NCBI GenBank assembly: GCA_034670025.1
Contig: JAXMOE010000003.1
Location: 186,001-250,000, forward strand
Direction of reading: 5' to 3'
From: PGYR01 sp034670025
Lineage (GTDB): Bacteria > Bacteroidota > Ignavibacteria > Kapaibacteriales > UBA2268
DNA: 64,000 nucleotides
The position numbers and the translations under genes were made by a program. The notes beneath the pieces were generated by a model. That model ran no database searches. It had not been told where the DNA came from and saw only the letters and a program-made list of their open reading frames with translations. This document shows positions 8,706 through 17,139 of this stretch, in pieces (within the stretch, counting starts at the first letter, position 1; the number at the start of each line of letters is the position of its first letter).

Positions 8706-9203
8706 ATGATAGCAAAAAAATTAGAAAAAGCGATAAACGAACAAATAGCAAAAGAAATTTACTCTTCTAACCTATATCTATCTATGGCTGGTTACTACCA
8801 TTCTATCAGTTTGAACGGTATGGCTAATTGGATGAGATTACAATCTAAAGAAGAGTTAGACCATGCTTATAAGCTATTCGATTTCTTATTAGACAGGGGT
8901 GGCTTGCCAGTAATCGGAAAGATTGACTCTCCTCCTAACCATTGGGAAACTCCATTGGAAGGGTTCGAGGTTGCACTTGACCACGAAAAGCAAATCACAC
9001 AAAGTATTAATAAATTAGCTCGATTAGCACAGAAAGAATCTGACTTGCCATTGGAAGTATTACTTCACTGGTTCATATCAGAACAAGTAGAAGAAGAAGC
9101 AACGGTTTCTGAGTTAGTTGACAGATTGAAAATGGCTATTGAATCTCCTGGTGGAGTGTTCATATTTGACAATGAACTAAGAGCTAAAACCGCAACTGAG
9201 TAA
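8706..9203 (+). CDS. Bacterial non-haem ferritin
   Basis: Iron-storage ferritin that oxidises Fe(II) and stores it as mineral in a 24-subunit shell. Ferroxidase ligands fall at exactly the FtnA positions: Glu17, Glu50, His53, Glu94, Gln127 and Glu130. The long four-helix pattern and 165-residue length are typical. It follows nadC by 13 bases. Its stop codon overlaps the smpB start (TAATG, 9201-9205), which suggests one transcript for nadC, ferritin and smpB. Confidence 0.96.
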   Translation: MIAKKLEKAINEQIAKEIYSSNLYLSMAGYYHSISLNGMANWMRLQSKEELDHAYKLFDFLLDRGGLPVIGKIDSPPNHWETPLEGFEVALDHEKQITQSINKLARLAQKESDLPLEVLLHWFISEQVEEEATVSELVDRLKMAIESPGGVFIFDNELRAKTATE

Positions 9204-9682
9204 TGGGTAAGAATAAAAATTACGACGAAATAGGAATAAAAACTATAACTACCAACAGGCGGGCTCGCTATGATTATGAAATAGTTAGCCGCTACGAAGC
9301 TGGCATTATGTTAGTTGGAACTGAAGTCAAATCACTCAGAGAAAACAAATGCAGTTTGCAAGAGGCCTACGTGGGGTTTATCCGAAGCAAAGATGGATTG
9401 TACATAATGAATATGAACATTCCTGAATATTCGCTCGGCAATAGAGAAAACCACGAACCAAATAGGTACAGAAAGCTGCTAATGCACACTCGTGAGCTGA
9501 ACAAGTTACAAGATGCTGTGAATGAGAAAGGTATGACTATAGTGCCACTTAGTATTTACTTCAGCGGTCACCTTGTTAAATTAGAAATTGCATTGGCTAA
9601 GCCCAAAAAAAAGTTTGACAAACGTGAGTCAACTAAGAAAAAAGAAGTAGAAAGAGACCTGCGTAGGAAGTACAAGGTTTAG
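9203..9682 (+). CDS. smpB: SsrA-binding protein SmpB
   Basis: Binds tmRNA and brings it to stalled ribosomes for trans-translation. The 159-residue protein shows the family core: RARYDYEIVSRYEAGIML, then GTEVKSLREN, and a long basic tail ending RRKYKV that folds as a helix in the mRNA channel. ATG at 9203 shares its first base with the ferritin stop, implying coupled translation. The tmRNA gene (ssrA) was not recognised nearby. tyrS follows after 60 bases. Confidence 0.96.
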   Translation: MGKNKNYDEIGIKTITTNRRARYDYEIVSRYEAGIMLVGTEVKSLRENKCSLQEAYVGFIRSKDGLYIMNMNIPEYSLGNRENHEPNRYRKLLMHTRELNKLQDAVNEKGMTIVPLSIYFSGHLVKLEIALAKPKKKFDKRESTKKKEVERDLRRKYKV

Positions 9683-9742
9683 GTTTTAGATACATTTATA
9701 GACAATTAAAGAATAAAGAATAACAGGATTAGAAAATAGCGT

Positions 9743-10966
9743 ATGTTCCCATCGGTTAATGAGCAAATGGATATAATCAAATCATCGGCAGTTGATGTAT
9801 TGCCAGAAGATGAGTTGGTTAGAAAGTTAGAAAATTCGATAAAAAACAAGAAGCAATTAATTATCAAACTTGGTGCAGACCCAAGCAGACCCGATTTGCA
9901 CATTGGTCACGCCGTAGTGTTGCACAAAATGAGGCAATTCCAAGATTTAGGCCACAAAGCAATATTGATAATTGGTGACTTTACTGCTATGATAGGTGAC
10001 CCTTCTGGTAAATCGAAGACCAGACCTCAGCTGACATTGGAAGACACAAAAATCAATGGGCAATCATACTTAGATCAAGCTGGTCTGATATTGGACGAGT
10101 CGCCAGATAAGTTCCAAGTTAAATACAACAGCGATTGGCTAAACGCTATGAACTTTCGGGAAGTGATTGAATTAGCTGCCAAATATACTGTGGCTCAGCT
10201 TTTGGAGCGTGATGATTTTAACAAGCGTTACAATTCAAACACTCCAATAAGTATGCACGAACTGCTCTACCCACTTGCTCAGGCAATGGATTCTGCTCAC
10301 ATTGATTCCGATGTGGAGCTGGGTGGTACTGATCAGAAATTTAATTTGATAGTTGGTCGTGATATTCAGCGTTCTTACGGGAAAGAGCCGCAATGTATAG
10401 TTACGCTTCCAATATTAGAAGGGACGGACGGTAAAGAGAAAATGAGTAAATCACTGGACAATTACATCGCCCTAACGGACAAACCATCGGAAGTGTTCGG
10501 TAAGGTTATGTCTATCCCCGATGATGTTATACTGCGATACTACCAATATGGAGCATTTGCTACCAACGAAGAGCTTGGAGAGATGAGTAAATTTCTATCT
10601 GGCGAGGGCAACAACCCAAGAGATGCTAAGATAAAAGTGGCTAAGAAAATCACTGATATTTACCACCCAGAAGGAAGCGGTGAAGCTGCTTACGAAGAAT
10701 TTCTACGTATATTCAAGCAAGGTGATATTCCAGATGATATACAGACAGTAGAACTTGCCGTACACCCAACAGAAACAAAAGTGATTGATATAATCACTGA
10801 TGCAAAAATGGTTGGCTCTAAGAAAGATGCTAAAAGAATGGTGCAGCAAGGTGCCGTATCAGTTGACGATGAGAAAATTGATAATATAAATCAATTCATC
10901 GACCTGACTGAAGAAAGAGTTTTTAAGGTTGGAAAGCGTAAATTCAATAAAATTATAGCAAAATAG
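9743..10966 (+). CDS. tyrS: Tyrosyl-tRNA synthetase
   Basis: Class I synthetase charging tRNA-Tyr. HIGH is at 53-56 (DLHIGHAVV) and KMSKS at 233-237. The middle has the tyrosine-pocket segment GGTDQKFNLIVGRD. The C-terminus (about 345-407) is an S4 RNA-binding domain with GAVSVDDEKID. At 407 residues it belongs to the shorter TyrZ-like group. ATG at 9743 is in phase. The stop at 10964-10966 is followed five bases later by a strong AGGAGG, suggesting another translated ORF in the operon. Confidence 0.97.
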   Translation: MFPSVNEQMDIIKSSAVDVLPEDELVRKLENSIKNKKQLIIKLGADPSRPDLHIGHAVVLHKMRQFQDLGHKAILIIGDFTAMIGDPSGKSKTRPQLTLEDTKINGQSYLDQAGLILDESPDKFQVKYNSDWLNAMNFREVIELAAKYTVAQLLERDDFNKRYNSNTPISMHELLYPLAQAMDSAHIDSDVELGGTDQKFNLIVGRDIQRSYGKEPQCIVTLPILEGTDGKEKMSKSLDNYIALTDKPSEVFGKVMSIPDDVILRYYQYGAFATNEELGEMSKFLSGEGNNPRDAKIKVAKKITDIYHPEGSGEAAYEEFLRIFKQGDIPDDIQTVELAVHPTETKVIDIITDAKMVGSKKDAKRMVQQGAVSVDDEKIDNINQFIDLTEERVFKVGKRKFNKIIAK

Positions 10967-10992
10967 ATTAAGGAGGGAGTTAGATTACAGCA

Positions 10993-11175
10993 TTGTTCAA
11001 AAATATTGCAGTAGCTATATCTATCTCTCTTTTACTAATGGATAGACCTAAGGTAGAAACAAAAAAGATCGTCCCCATAGTCTATAAGTTAGATTACTTA
11101 CCAACTTATACAAGGAAACGACCTTTAATAAAGCGTTCAAGCGTTAGGGCTATTTCTTCCCGAATGGACCATTGA
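10993..11175 (+). CDS. Doubtful small ORF downstream of tyrS
   Basis: I do not recognise this 60-residue product. It begins with a hydrophobic stretch (about 15 residues, NIAVAISISLLLM) and then becomes strongly basic. The listed start is TTG at 10993. AGGAGG at 10971-10976 is too far from it (16 bases), but is ideally placed for the in-frame ATT at 10984, a rare initiator; an in-frame TAG at 10981 rules out anything earlier. Its last 26 bases overlap the end of the convergent lipoprotein gene. It could be a real small membrane peptide, a leader, or a decayed gene. Confidence 0.3.
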   Translation: MFKNIAVAISISLLLMDRPKVETKKIVPIVYKLDYLPTYTRKRPLIKRSSVRAISSRMDH

Positions 11176-11674
11176 CGTTAATAGTATATTCTAATGTGTC
11201 TGCATTATCCATATTACCTTCTTCGTAAACGATGTATCGAATCTTAGAAGTGTTAGTGCTAGTAGATTCATTGTCTATATAATTGATAAAGTTACCAGGA
11301 GGAGTTGTTTCGCCAGCTTTGATAGTGACATCAAATGTTGCTGTAAAGTCTTCTTTCATTGCAGGGTAGCAAGTACCTTGACCAGAAGCCAAATCGCCCC
11401 AACAGAAGTATGTCGAATGTGAGTTTGCCAATTCGATAATTTCCATTCGTGCAAATACGTTTAGGTCTTTGTCACCAGTATTTTTTATTTCAGTATGATA
11501 TTCAATTACGCTTTGACTTGATTGAGCTTCTATCACCAAACCATCTGTGGCAATTAGTTCTATCGTTGGAGTTGTATCAACTGGGTCTTTATCTTTTACT
11601 GGGTTGTCATCATCTGTACACGAATATGCGAAAGATAATAATACGAAAAGAAGGATTATTTGTAACTTTTTCAT
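11150..11674 (-). CDS. Lipoprotein of unknown function
   Basis: A 174-residue lipoprotein. The signal sequence ends in a lipobox-like SFAYSC, with the lipid-carrying Cys19 followed by TDDD. Acidic residues after the Cys fit surface exposure in Bacteroidota-like organisms, though that is inference. The rest looks like one immunoglobulin-like beta-sandwich (conserved pattern EYHTEIKNTGDKDLNVF, then a C-terminal strand DTLEYTINVNG). Two cysteines (in YFCWGD and GTCYPA) could pair. No enzyme motif seen. It diverges from the thioredoxin-like gene with 110 bases between. Confidence 0.8.
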   Translation of the reverse strand: MKKLQIILLFVLLSFAYSCTDDDNPVKDKDPVDTTPTIELIATDGLVIEAQSSQSVIEYHTEIKNTGDKDLNVFARMEIIELANSHSTYFCWGDLASGQGTCYPAMKEDFTATFDVTIKAGETTPPGNFINYIDNESTSTNTSKIRYIVYEEGNMDNADTLEYTINVNGPFGKK

Positions 11675-11784
11675 AATTTATGCCTCTATGTATTTATAAA
11701 ATTTTGTGTTTTTGTCTGAACAATCAGTTAAATTAACACGTATGTAGAATATAAGTTACAAAAATAATTAATTAGGAGACAATT

Positions 11785-12294
11785 TTGAGAAAATCAATTA
11801 CTATGCTGTCTATGCTATTAGTGTTTGCATTTGCATTCACAACTGCCGCAGAAGCTAAAGAAAAAAAGAAAATTCCATCGGTTAAAGTAAAAAATCTAAA
11901 AGGTAGAAAAGTAGATGCTGCTAAGTTTGATAATGACGGAAAGCCGTATATTATTAACTTCTGGGCTACTTGGTGTAAACCATGTATCTTAGAACTAAAC
12001 AATATTAATGAGCAGTATGCCAAATGGCAAAAGGAGACAGGAGTTAAAGTAATAGCTGTATCTATTGATGATTCTCGTAATAGTCGCCGTGTTGCTCCGT
12101 TTGTAAAAGGACGTGGTTGGGATTATGAAGTTTACTTGGATGAGAATAGTGACCTGAAAAGAGCTATGAATGTGTCTAATCCACCACATACATTTTTGTA
12201 TGACGGCGAAGGAAACTTAGTTTATGAGCACAATGGCTATGCCCCAGGTGATGAGGATAAGTTGTTTAAGAAAATTAAGGAATTGACTAAATAA
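11785..12294 (+). CDS. TlpA/ResA-like secreted thioredoxin
   Basis: An exported thiol-disulfide oxidoreductase of 169 residues. A signal peptide covers about residues 1-24 (ending TTAAEA), so it acts in the periplasm. The thioredoxin fold has the active site WCKPC (63-67), with FWATW just before it and the cis-proline region NPPHTFLYD. This family reduces cytochrome c apoproteins or other envelope thiols. The start is TTG at 11785, chosen because AGGAG (11774-11778) lies six bases upstream and the signal peptide has a good basic N-terminus. An ATG six codons later is possible. A terminator at 12321-12352 follows. Confidence 0.9.
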   Translation: MRKSITMLSMLLVFAFAFTTAAEAKEKKKIPSVKVKNLKGRKVDAAKFDNDGKPYIINFWATWCKPCILELNNINEQYAKWQKETGVKVIAVSIDDSRNSRRVAPFVKGRGWDYEVYLDENSDLKRAMNVSNPPHTFLYDGEGNLVYEHNGYAPGDEDKLFKKIKELTK

Positions 12295-12320
12295 CAGTCA
12301 GCCAAAAAGAAAAAGCACAA

Positions 12321-12352
12321 AAAAAATCCCGCCAAAATGAGCGGGATTTTTT
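12321..12352. terminator. Bidirectional rho-independent terminator
   Basis: Stem ATCCCGC (12326-12332) and GCGGGAT (12341-12347) with an eight-base loop, flanked by A-run and T-run. It serves the thioredoxin-like gene on the plus strand and rplS on the minus strand. Confidence 0.9.
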
Positions 12353-12379
12353 ATTTTTCTAACTTCTTTGCGGTAGTGC

Positions 12380-12769
12380 TTACTTTCTACGACTAAGTTT
12401 TTGTCTAGTCTTCTTGTCAGACATACCACGTAAGTAATAAAGCTTAGCTCTTCTTACTCTACCTTTGTTAAGCACTTCAATGCTTTGAATCATAGGAGAG
12501 TGCATTGGGAAGATTCTTTCTACGCCAATACCGTTAGAGATTTTTCTAACTAAGAAAGTTTTAGCTATTCCGCCACCTTTGATACCAAGTACGATACCTT
12601 TATAATTTTGGATTCTTTCTTTTTGTCCCTCTACTACCCTTACAGCAACGTTTACAGTGTCGCCAGGACCAAATTCAGGAACTTCGGCGAAGTTCTCGCC
12701 ATCTTTTTCTTTTCTTGCAGCAGCAGCTCTGTCTTGTGCTAATTGCTGTACATATTGTAATGAAGTCAT
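12380..12769 (-). CDS. rplS: 50S ribosomal protein L19
   Basis: Large-subunit protein at the interface with the 30S subunit. The 129-residue sequence has the L19 core: FGPGDTVNVAVRVVEG, RIQNYKGIVLGIKGGG, then the SNGIGVERIFPMHSP segment and the basic end RRAKLYYLRG. A short Lys/Arg-rich tail follows. It is alone, not in the usual rpsP-rimM-trmD-rplS operon. It has its own strong promoter at 12798-12829 and shares the terminator at 12321-12352. Confidence 0.98.
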   Translation of the reverse strand: MTSLQYVQQLAQDRAAAARKEKDGENFAEVPEFGPGDTVNVAVRVVEGQKERIQNYKGIVLGIKGGGIAKTFLVRKISNGIGVERIFPMHSPMIQSIEVLNKGRVRRAKLYYLRGMSDKKTRQKLSRRK

Positions 12770-12797
12770 TTTATTACCTTTATTTTTATCTTGACTA

Positions 12798-12829
12798 CAA
12801 AATTAAAACTATGTTTTATTATTTCCAAA
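12798..12829 (-). promoter_or_regulatory. Bacteroidota-type promoter of rplS
   Basis: On the minus strand TTTG (12829-12826) is followed by a 20-base spacer and TAATTTTG (12805-12798). Both elements match the TTTG-N19-21-TAnnTTTG consensus perfectly. It lies 28 bases upstream of the rplS ATG. Confidence 0.75.
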
Positions 12830-12889
12830 TTTATTGTGGAAAGATTTGTTTTTATTTTGTTAGGAAATGTGATTACTCCTGATTGTTAA

Positions 12890-12921
12890 TTTCCCAATCT
12901 CCAACTAAACACTTATCTTTG
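12890..12921 (+). promoter_or_regulatory. Candidate Bacteroidota-type promoter of purN
   Basis: TATCTTTG (12914-12921) is a perfect -7 element. TTTC (12890-12893) lies 20 bases upstream as a one-mismatch -33 element. The ATG is 33 bases downstream. Confidence 0.55.
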
Positions 12922-12954
12922 TTATTAGTACCAAAAGCAAAATAACTAATTAAT

Positions 12955-13548
12955 ATGAATATAGCATTCTTTGCCTCGCACGGAGGGAGTAACTTCCAAG
13001 CAATAGTGGAGGCAATTCGAAAACAGAATATAACCGCCAAACCAGTATTGCTCATCAGTAACAACTCCGATGCCTATGCTTTGGAAAGGGCTAAGAGCTT
13101 AGGGGTCAAGCCAATACATATCAGCTCAGCACAGTATAATACTGCGGCGGAGTTCCAATCGGCTTTGCTCGGTGTGTTAGACGAACACAATATTGATTTG
13201 GTTGTTCTTGCTGGCTATATGAGAATGATTCCGAAAGTGATGATTGAGAAATATTACAACAGAATATTGAATATTCACCCTGCCCTATTGCCAAAATACG
13301 GCGGCAAGGGAATGTATGGCATGAATGTGCACCGTGCAGTCCACGAAGCTGGAGATACCGAATCGGGTGCTACGGTTCACTTAGTCAATGAAAAATACGA
13401 CGAAGGGAAGATATTGAAACAAGGGAAAGTAGCTATAAACAATAAAGATACACCCGAAGATATAGCACGAAAAGTGTTAGAAGTGGAGCATAGAATATAT
13501 GCCGAAACGATAAAGGAAATAGCAGAAGGTTCGATAGAACTTGATTAA
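12955..13548 (+). CDS. purN: Phosphoribosylglycinamide formyltransferase
   Basis: Transfers a formyl group from 10-formyl-THF to glycinamide ribonucleotide, the third step of purine synthesis. The 197-residue protein has the N-terminal phosphate loop ASHGGSNFQAI (7-17). The catalytic segment NIHPALLPKYGG has Asn106 and His108, and Asp149 lies in KYDEGKIL. These match the Asn-His-Asp triad of E. coli PurN. Loop GKGMYGMNVHRAV binds ribonucleotide and folate. No other pur gene is nearby. The next gene follows after 26 bases. Confidence 0.96.
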   Translation: MNIAFFASHGGSNFQAIVEAIRKQNITAKPVLLISNNSDAYALERAKSLGVKPIHISSAQYNTAAEFQSALLGVLDEHNIDLVVLAGYMRMIPKVMIEKYYNRILNIHPALLPKYGGKGMYGMNVHRAVHEAGDTESGATVHLVNEKYDEGKILKQGKVAINNKDTPEDIARKVLEVEHRIYAETIKEIAEGSIELD

Positions 13549-13574
13549 TTGCTAATCAATTCATATTTTAGAAA

Positions 13575-14036
13575 ATGACTGAAGACAAAATATATAAGCA
13601 AAGATTCGATTTTTACTGGAAATCCATTGTTATCTACATTGTAGTGGCTATTGGCTATGGACTAATTAGAACCCTGATAGGTAAAACAGACGTAGGCGTG
13701 TTGCTGCACGACCCCGTGTTCATACTGCTTGGGCTGTTTATTATTGGTGCATTGCTTATGTATTTCCACAAGCTTTTTTGGGTTAGAACTTTGGTAATTG
13801 GTGAGCATTCCATCACTATGCGAAATAGGTTCAACCACACAAAGTATGATAAATCGAATATAGAACGCATATATCTTGGCAAAGAGCGTCCTTTCCAAAC
13901 CAGAGAAACATTCCGATTAGTGAAACTATCCATTGCTGGAAGAAAGCGTAAATTAAGAATACGTCCGCACAACTATTGGGACGATATGCAGCTATTCGAA
14001 GATTTGACGAGATTAAAGAAAAACATAGGGAAATGA
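13575..14036 (+). CDS. Small membrane protein with PH-like cytoplasmic domain
   Basis: I do not recognise a named family. The 153 residues begin with two predicted membrane helices (about 16-35 and 46-65). A soluble domain of about 80 residues follows, with a strand pattern (TLVIGEHSITMRNRF then YDKSNIERIYLGKE) like bacterial PH (bPH/YdbT-type) domains. The basic end (RKRKLRIRP) suggests contact with membrane phospholipid. It follows purN by 26 bases and overlaps the next gene by four bases (ATGA at 14033-14036), so those two are probably translated together. Confidence 0.75.
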   Translation: MTEDKIYKQRFDFYWKSIVIYIVVAIGYGLIRTLIGKTDVGVLLHDPVFILLGLFIIGALLMYFHKLFWVRTLVIGEHSITMRNRFNHTKYDKSNIERIYLGKERPFQTRETFRLVKLSIAGRKRKLRIRPHNYWDDMQLFEDLTRLKKNIGK

Positions 14037-14572
14037 GAATCCTCTTTCTTATAATTGCCTTTTCTTCTGTTGTTTGTGCCGCACCTAAAACAAATTTGGA
14101 AGTAATATTGAATCAGATTGATTCCCTTGCCGTAGAATCGCAGACCAAAATATATAACAAAAGTATAAAGCCCCATTCCAGTTTTCCTGAGCTAAAAGAT
14201 AAATTAGAATCATCACTTAGAATTTTGGATACTGCAATTGTTATTACATACGGTGAAAACTATGGCACCAATATCGAACTCGACTCTATTACTATAATAT
14301 ATGACGAAGCGAGTAACACAAGGGAAATAAACACCTCCCTCTATATTCAAACTCTTGCCGATGACCACATAGTAGAATACAGAGTCACCAACAGCTACAG
14401 AGATACTATAGACTTAGATTTCACTGATGAACTCGAGACCTCGAACTTTCATTTCACCAAAGGAATTAGGGTTGGCGAATCTTCTTTTTGGGATGATGTG
14501 TGGGAACCAGCGGCTTATGTTGGTGGTGCTGCCGTTATAATCTATCTGCTCTTCACTGTCCGTTCTGGGTAG
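14033..14572 (+). CDS. Exported protein of unknown function with C-terminal membrane helix
   Basis: A 179-residue protein with a signal peptide (MRILFLIIAFSSVVCA) and one hydrophobic helix at the very end (YVGGAAVIIYLLFTV). The middle is beta-rich and acidic, with no recognisable domain. The ATG at 14033 overlaps the upstream stop as ATGA. An in-frame TTG at 13976 would add a non-signal extension and is less likely. It probably sits in the inner membrane with a periplasmic domain and works with the PH-like membrane protein just upstream. No homologue recognised. Confidence 0.75.
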   Translation: MRILFLIIAFSSVVCAAPKTNLEVILNQIDSLAVESQTKIYNKSIKPHSSFPELKDKLESSLRILDTAIVITYGENYGTNIELDSITIIYDEASNTREINTSLYIQTLADDHIVEYRVTNSYRDTIDLDFTDELETSNFHFTKGIRVGESSFWDDVWEPAAYVGGAAVIIYLLFTVRSG

Positions 14573-14589
14573 TAGAACAAGCTTCATAA

Positions 14590-14780
14590 TTCCTACGGAG
14601 TTGGCAGAAACAATTCGGTCGCTGAGCCTGTCGAAGCGCCAGTCTTCATTGCCGTGAGCTGTCTGAAACTTGTTCTGACTGGGGAGGAAAAAATGTCACA
14701 GCGAGCGTAGCGCGGCTGTCTGCTTTAATAAAAATAGATTGCCACAAAATATCAGTAAACTGATATTTTTCGCAATGACA
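14590..14780. repeat. Cluster of GC-rich palindromic intergenic repeats
   Basis: The 357-base gap 14573-14929 has no gene. Within it are three repeat-like pieces richer in GC than the flanks. TGAGCCTGTCGAA (14623-14635) recurs inverted at 46451-46463. A near-palindrome CAGCGAGCGTAGCGCGGCTG starts at about 14699. A 16-17-bp imperfect hairpin spans 14738-14776, with outer ATTGC..GCAAT and inner AAAATATCAG..CTGATATTTT arms. These resemble REP-like or MITE-like elements scattered in bacterial intergenic DNA. Confidence 0.65.
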
Positions 14781-14929
14781 ACTCTTTTGCCTCGTTTGGA
14801 GGGGTTACTATTGCACGTAAGGATAGCGTTGGTACACACTACACAGAACCAATCTGCGTTCAATAAATGAGTATATATCCATAATCTTTGCTATTTTGCA
14901 ATTTGGTATTACTTAAATTTACTTTATTA

Positions 14930-15886
14930 ATGACAATCATTTCGGATAATATAGAAAAAGCAGTAGAGATATTGCAAGAAGGCGACTTGGTAGCAATTCC
15001 TACAGAGACCGTTTATGGACTTGCGGGTAATATATACAACGAAGCGGCTATCCGAAAGATATTTGAAGTAAAGCAAAGGCCATTGTTCAATCCACTAATA
15101 GTTCACTTGCATTCGATTGAGCAAGTTGATGATATAGCAAGTGAGTTTCCTGCTAAAGCTAAGCAATTGGCAGAAGCATTTTGGCCTGGTTCTTTGACTT
15201 TAGTGCTGAAAAAGAACCCAACTATTCCCGATGTGATAACTGCAGGAAAGGACACCGTGGCTGTCAGAATACCGAACCATCCCGTCACTCTGGAATTACT
15301 AAAACTCTTGCCGTTCCCTCTGGCTGCACCAAGTGCAAATCCATTCAATAGGATAAGCCCCACTAGCGCTCAACACGTTGAGGCATATTTTAAAGACTCA
15401 ATTCGAATGATATTAGATGGTGGGGATTGCAAAAATGGGTTAGAGTCCACCATAATTGGTTTTGAAAATAACGAACCTGTTTTGTATAGACTTGGCTCTA
15501 TTTCGAAAGAGGAGATAGAGAAAGTAGTTGGAGAAGTGAAAGTAAAGAATAGAGAGGAAAACACTCCGAATGCTCCTGGTATGTTGGTCAAACACTATGC
15601 CCCAAAAACAAAAATGTATTTAGTTGATGATTTGACTGATTGCTCAGTTGATATGGAAAACAAGCGAGTTGGTTTGCTTTCATTTACTGGTGCAGCTGAT
15701 ATGTCTCGCTTCAATCACGTTGAGATTTTGTCTGAAAGTGGCGATATGGCAGAGGCCGCTGCTAATTTGTACAAAGCGTTGCACAAGTTAGACGAAATGC
15801 AATTAGATATAATAATAGCAGAACGGCTGCCGGACATAGGTCTCGGTAAATCTATCAATGACAGATTAGAACGAGCTGTTAAGTAA
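14930..15886 (+). CDS. L-threonylcarbamoyladenylate synthase, Sua5 type
   Basis: Makes threonylcarbamoyl-AMP from Thr, bicarbonate and ATP for the t6A37 modification of ANN-decoding tRNAs. The YrdC domain (residues about 5-200) has PTETVYGLAGN, the KQRP motif (KQRPLFNPLIVHL), the WPGSLTLVL segment, VAVRIPNHP and APSANPFNRISPTSA. A C-terminal extension of about 110 residues (beginning with APGMLVKHYAPKTK) is the Sua5 domain, so this is Sua5 and not the short TsaC. The start is the ATG at 14930 (318 residues). An upstream in-frame TTG at 14888 would add a hydrophobic stub lacking family support. It stands alone downstream of the repeat cluster. Confidence 0.93.
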   Translation: MTIISDNIEKAVEILQEGDLVAIPTETVYGLAGNIYNEAAIRKIFEVKQRPLFNPLIVHLHSIEQVDDIASEFPAKAKQLAEAFWPGSLTLVLKKNPTIPDVITAGKDTVAVRIPNHPVTLELLKLLPFPLAAPSANPFNRISPTSAQHVEAYFKDSIRMILDGGDCKNGLESTIIGFENNEPVLYRLGSISKEEIEKVVGEVKVKNREENTPNAPGMLVKHYAPKTKMYLVDDLTDCSVDMENKRVGLLSFTGAADMSRFNHVEILSESGDMAEAAANLYKALHKLDEMQLDIIIAERLPDIGLGKSINDRLERAVK

Positions 15887-15924
15887 TTGTTCTATTTTTG
15901 TATATTATGATATATGCAATAAAA

Positions 15925-17139
15925 TTAATCCAAACCGTATTGTTTCAGCTTTCTATATAGTGTTCGTTCACTTATGCCCAGTTCCTGAGAAGCCAACCTG
16001 CGGTTACCTTCAAATCTGTCGAGTGAATAAACAATCAACCGTTTTTCTATGTCAGCTAAGTTAAGAGTGTCAAATGTATCTAACAGCTCATCACTTTCGA
16101 CTACTTCATCGGCGTGCTGAATCATAAATTCATTCTGATTAGTAATCACTTCGTCTATCTTGTTGGTGTTGTGTTTAGCTATGTGCTTTAGCTCTTCTAT
16201 GTCATTTTTTATCTCGAGCAGGGTTCTGAATATTATCCCTAACTCTAAGTTTGAATTAGCGTCACCTGCCATATTAGCTGGAACCATAGCACCACTAACC
16301 TCTGACTGGTTTCTTTCCGAATAGCTCGATTTGTGTGGCAGTGATTGCCTAATATATTTTGCAACATTGTCCGCCTCTATAAACTCTTTTGCTTCGAGTG
16401 TTAGCATAGTCTCAGTTAGGTTTTTTAGCTCCCTCACGTTGCCGTCCCACCTCTGATTCATCAGCACTTCCATTGCCTCGCTGCTTATCCCTTTGTAATC
16501 TAAGCCAATGTTTTCTGCTGTTCGGTTTGCAAAGTAATTGAACAACGGCTCTATGTCCGATTTGTGCTCACGTAATGATGGCAACAAAATATGCACAGAA
16601 CGAAGACGAAAGTACAAATCCTGACGGAACTGACCGCGTTCTACTCTCTCTTCTAATTCCCTGTTTGTTGCAGCCACCACTCGAACATCTACTTTGCGAA
16701 TATCCGACGAACCCAAGCGACTAAACTCACCAGATTCCAACACCCTGAGCAACTTGACTTGCGTTTCTACTGGCATTTCCCCAATCTCATCTAAGAATAT
16801 AGTACCCTTGTCAGCAGTCTCAAAAAATCCCTTTCTTTGCTCATTAGCACTAGTGAAAGCACCCTTTTCGTGACCAAAAAGCTCTGATTCGAGTAATGTC
16901 TCGGGTATAGCACCACAGTTGACACTCACAAAATTATTGCCTTTGCGCTTACTCAGACCGTGTACTGCCTTTGCAAAAACTTCCTTGCCAGTCCCTGTTT
17001 CACCAGTAATTAGCACGGATAGCTCAGTCGGTGCAGCTTTCAGAAGCAACTTCTTTGCCTTACGCATCGGTTCGGCATTTCCAATAATACCAAACTTTTT
17101 TTCTAAAAATTTATCGCTATGTTGTGTGCTCGATTGCAT
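15925..17139 (-). CDS. Sigma-54-dependent activator without a sensory domain
   Basis: A 404-residue enhancer-binding protein. Only about 15 residues precede the AAA+ domain, so the usual receiver, GAF or PAS regulator is missing. Walker A is GETGTGKE (46-53), the sigma-54 contact loop is GAFTSA (93-98; consensus GAFTGA), and Walker B is IFLDEIGEM. A Gln/acidic linker follows, then a Fis-type helix-turn-helix at the C-terminus (RRLASQELGISERTLYRKL). The ATG touches the rhodanese stop with no gap. It is the last gene of a four-gene operon. Activity may be set by expression level or a partner protein, in the manner of PspF. Target promoters not found. Confidence 0.92.
   Translation of the reverse strand: MQSSTQHSDKFLEKKFGIIGNAEPMRKAKKLLLKAAPTELSVLITGETGTGKEVFAKAVHGLSKRKGNNFVSVNCGAIPETLLESELFGHEKGAFTSANEQRKGFFETADKGTIFLDEIGEMPVETQVKLLRVLESGEFSRLGSSDIRKVDVRVVAATNRELEERVERGQFRQDLYFRLRSVHILLPSLREHKSDIEPLFNYFANRTAENIGLDYKGISSEAMEVLMNQRWDGNVRELKNLTETMLTLEAKEFIEADNVAKYIRQSLPHKSSYSERNQSEVSGAMVPANMAGDANSNLELGIIFRTLLEIKNDIEELKHIAKHNTNKIDEVITNQNEFMIQHADEVVESDELLDTFDTLNLADIEKRLIVYSLDRFEGNRRLASQELGISERTLYRKLKQYGLD

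Noticed and set aside
13976..14572. A longer version of the exported protein starting at TTG 13976
   Set aside because: The extension is not signal-like and overlaps the upstream gene by 61 bases. The ATGA-coupled ATG at 14033 gives a normal signal peptide.
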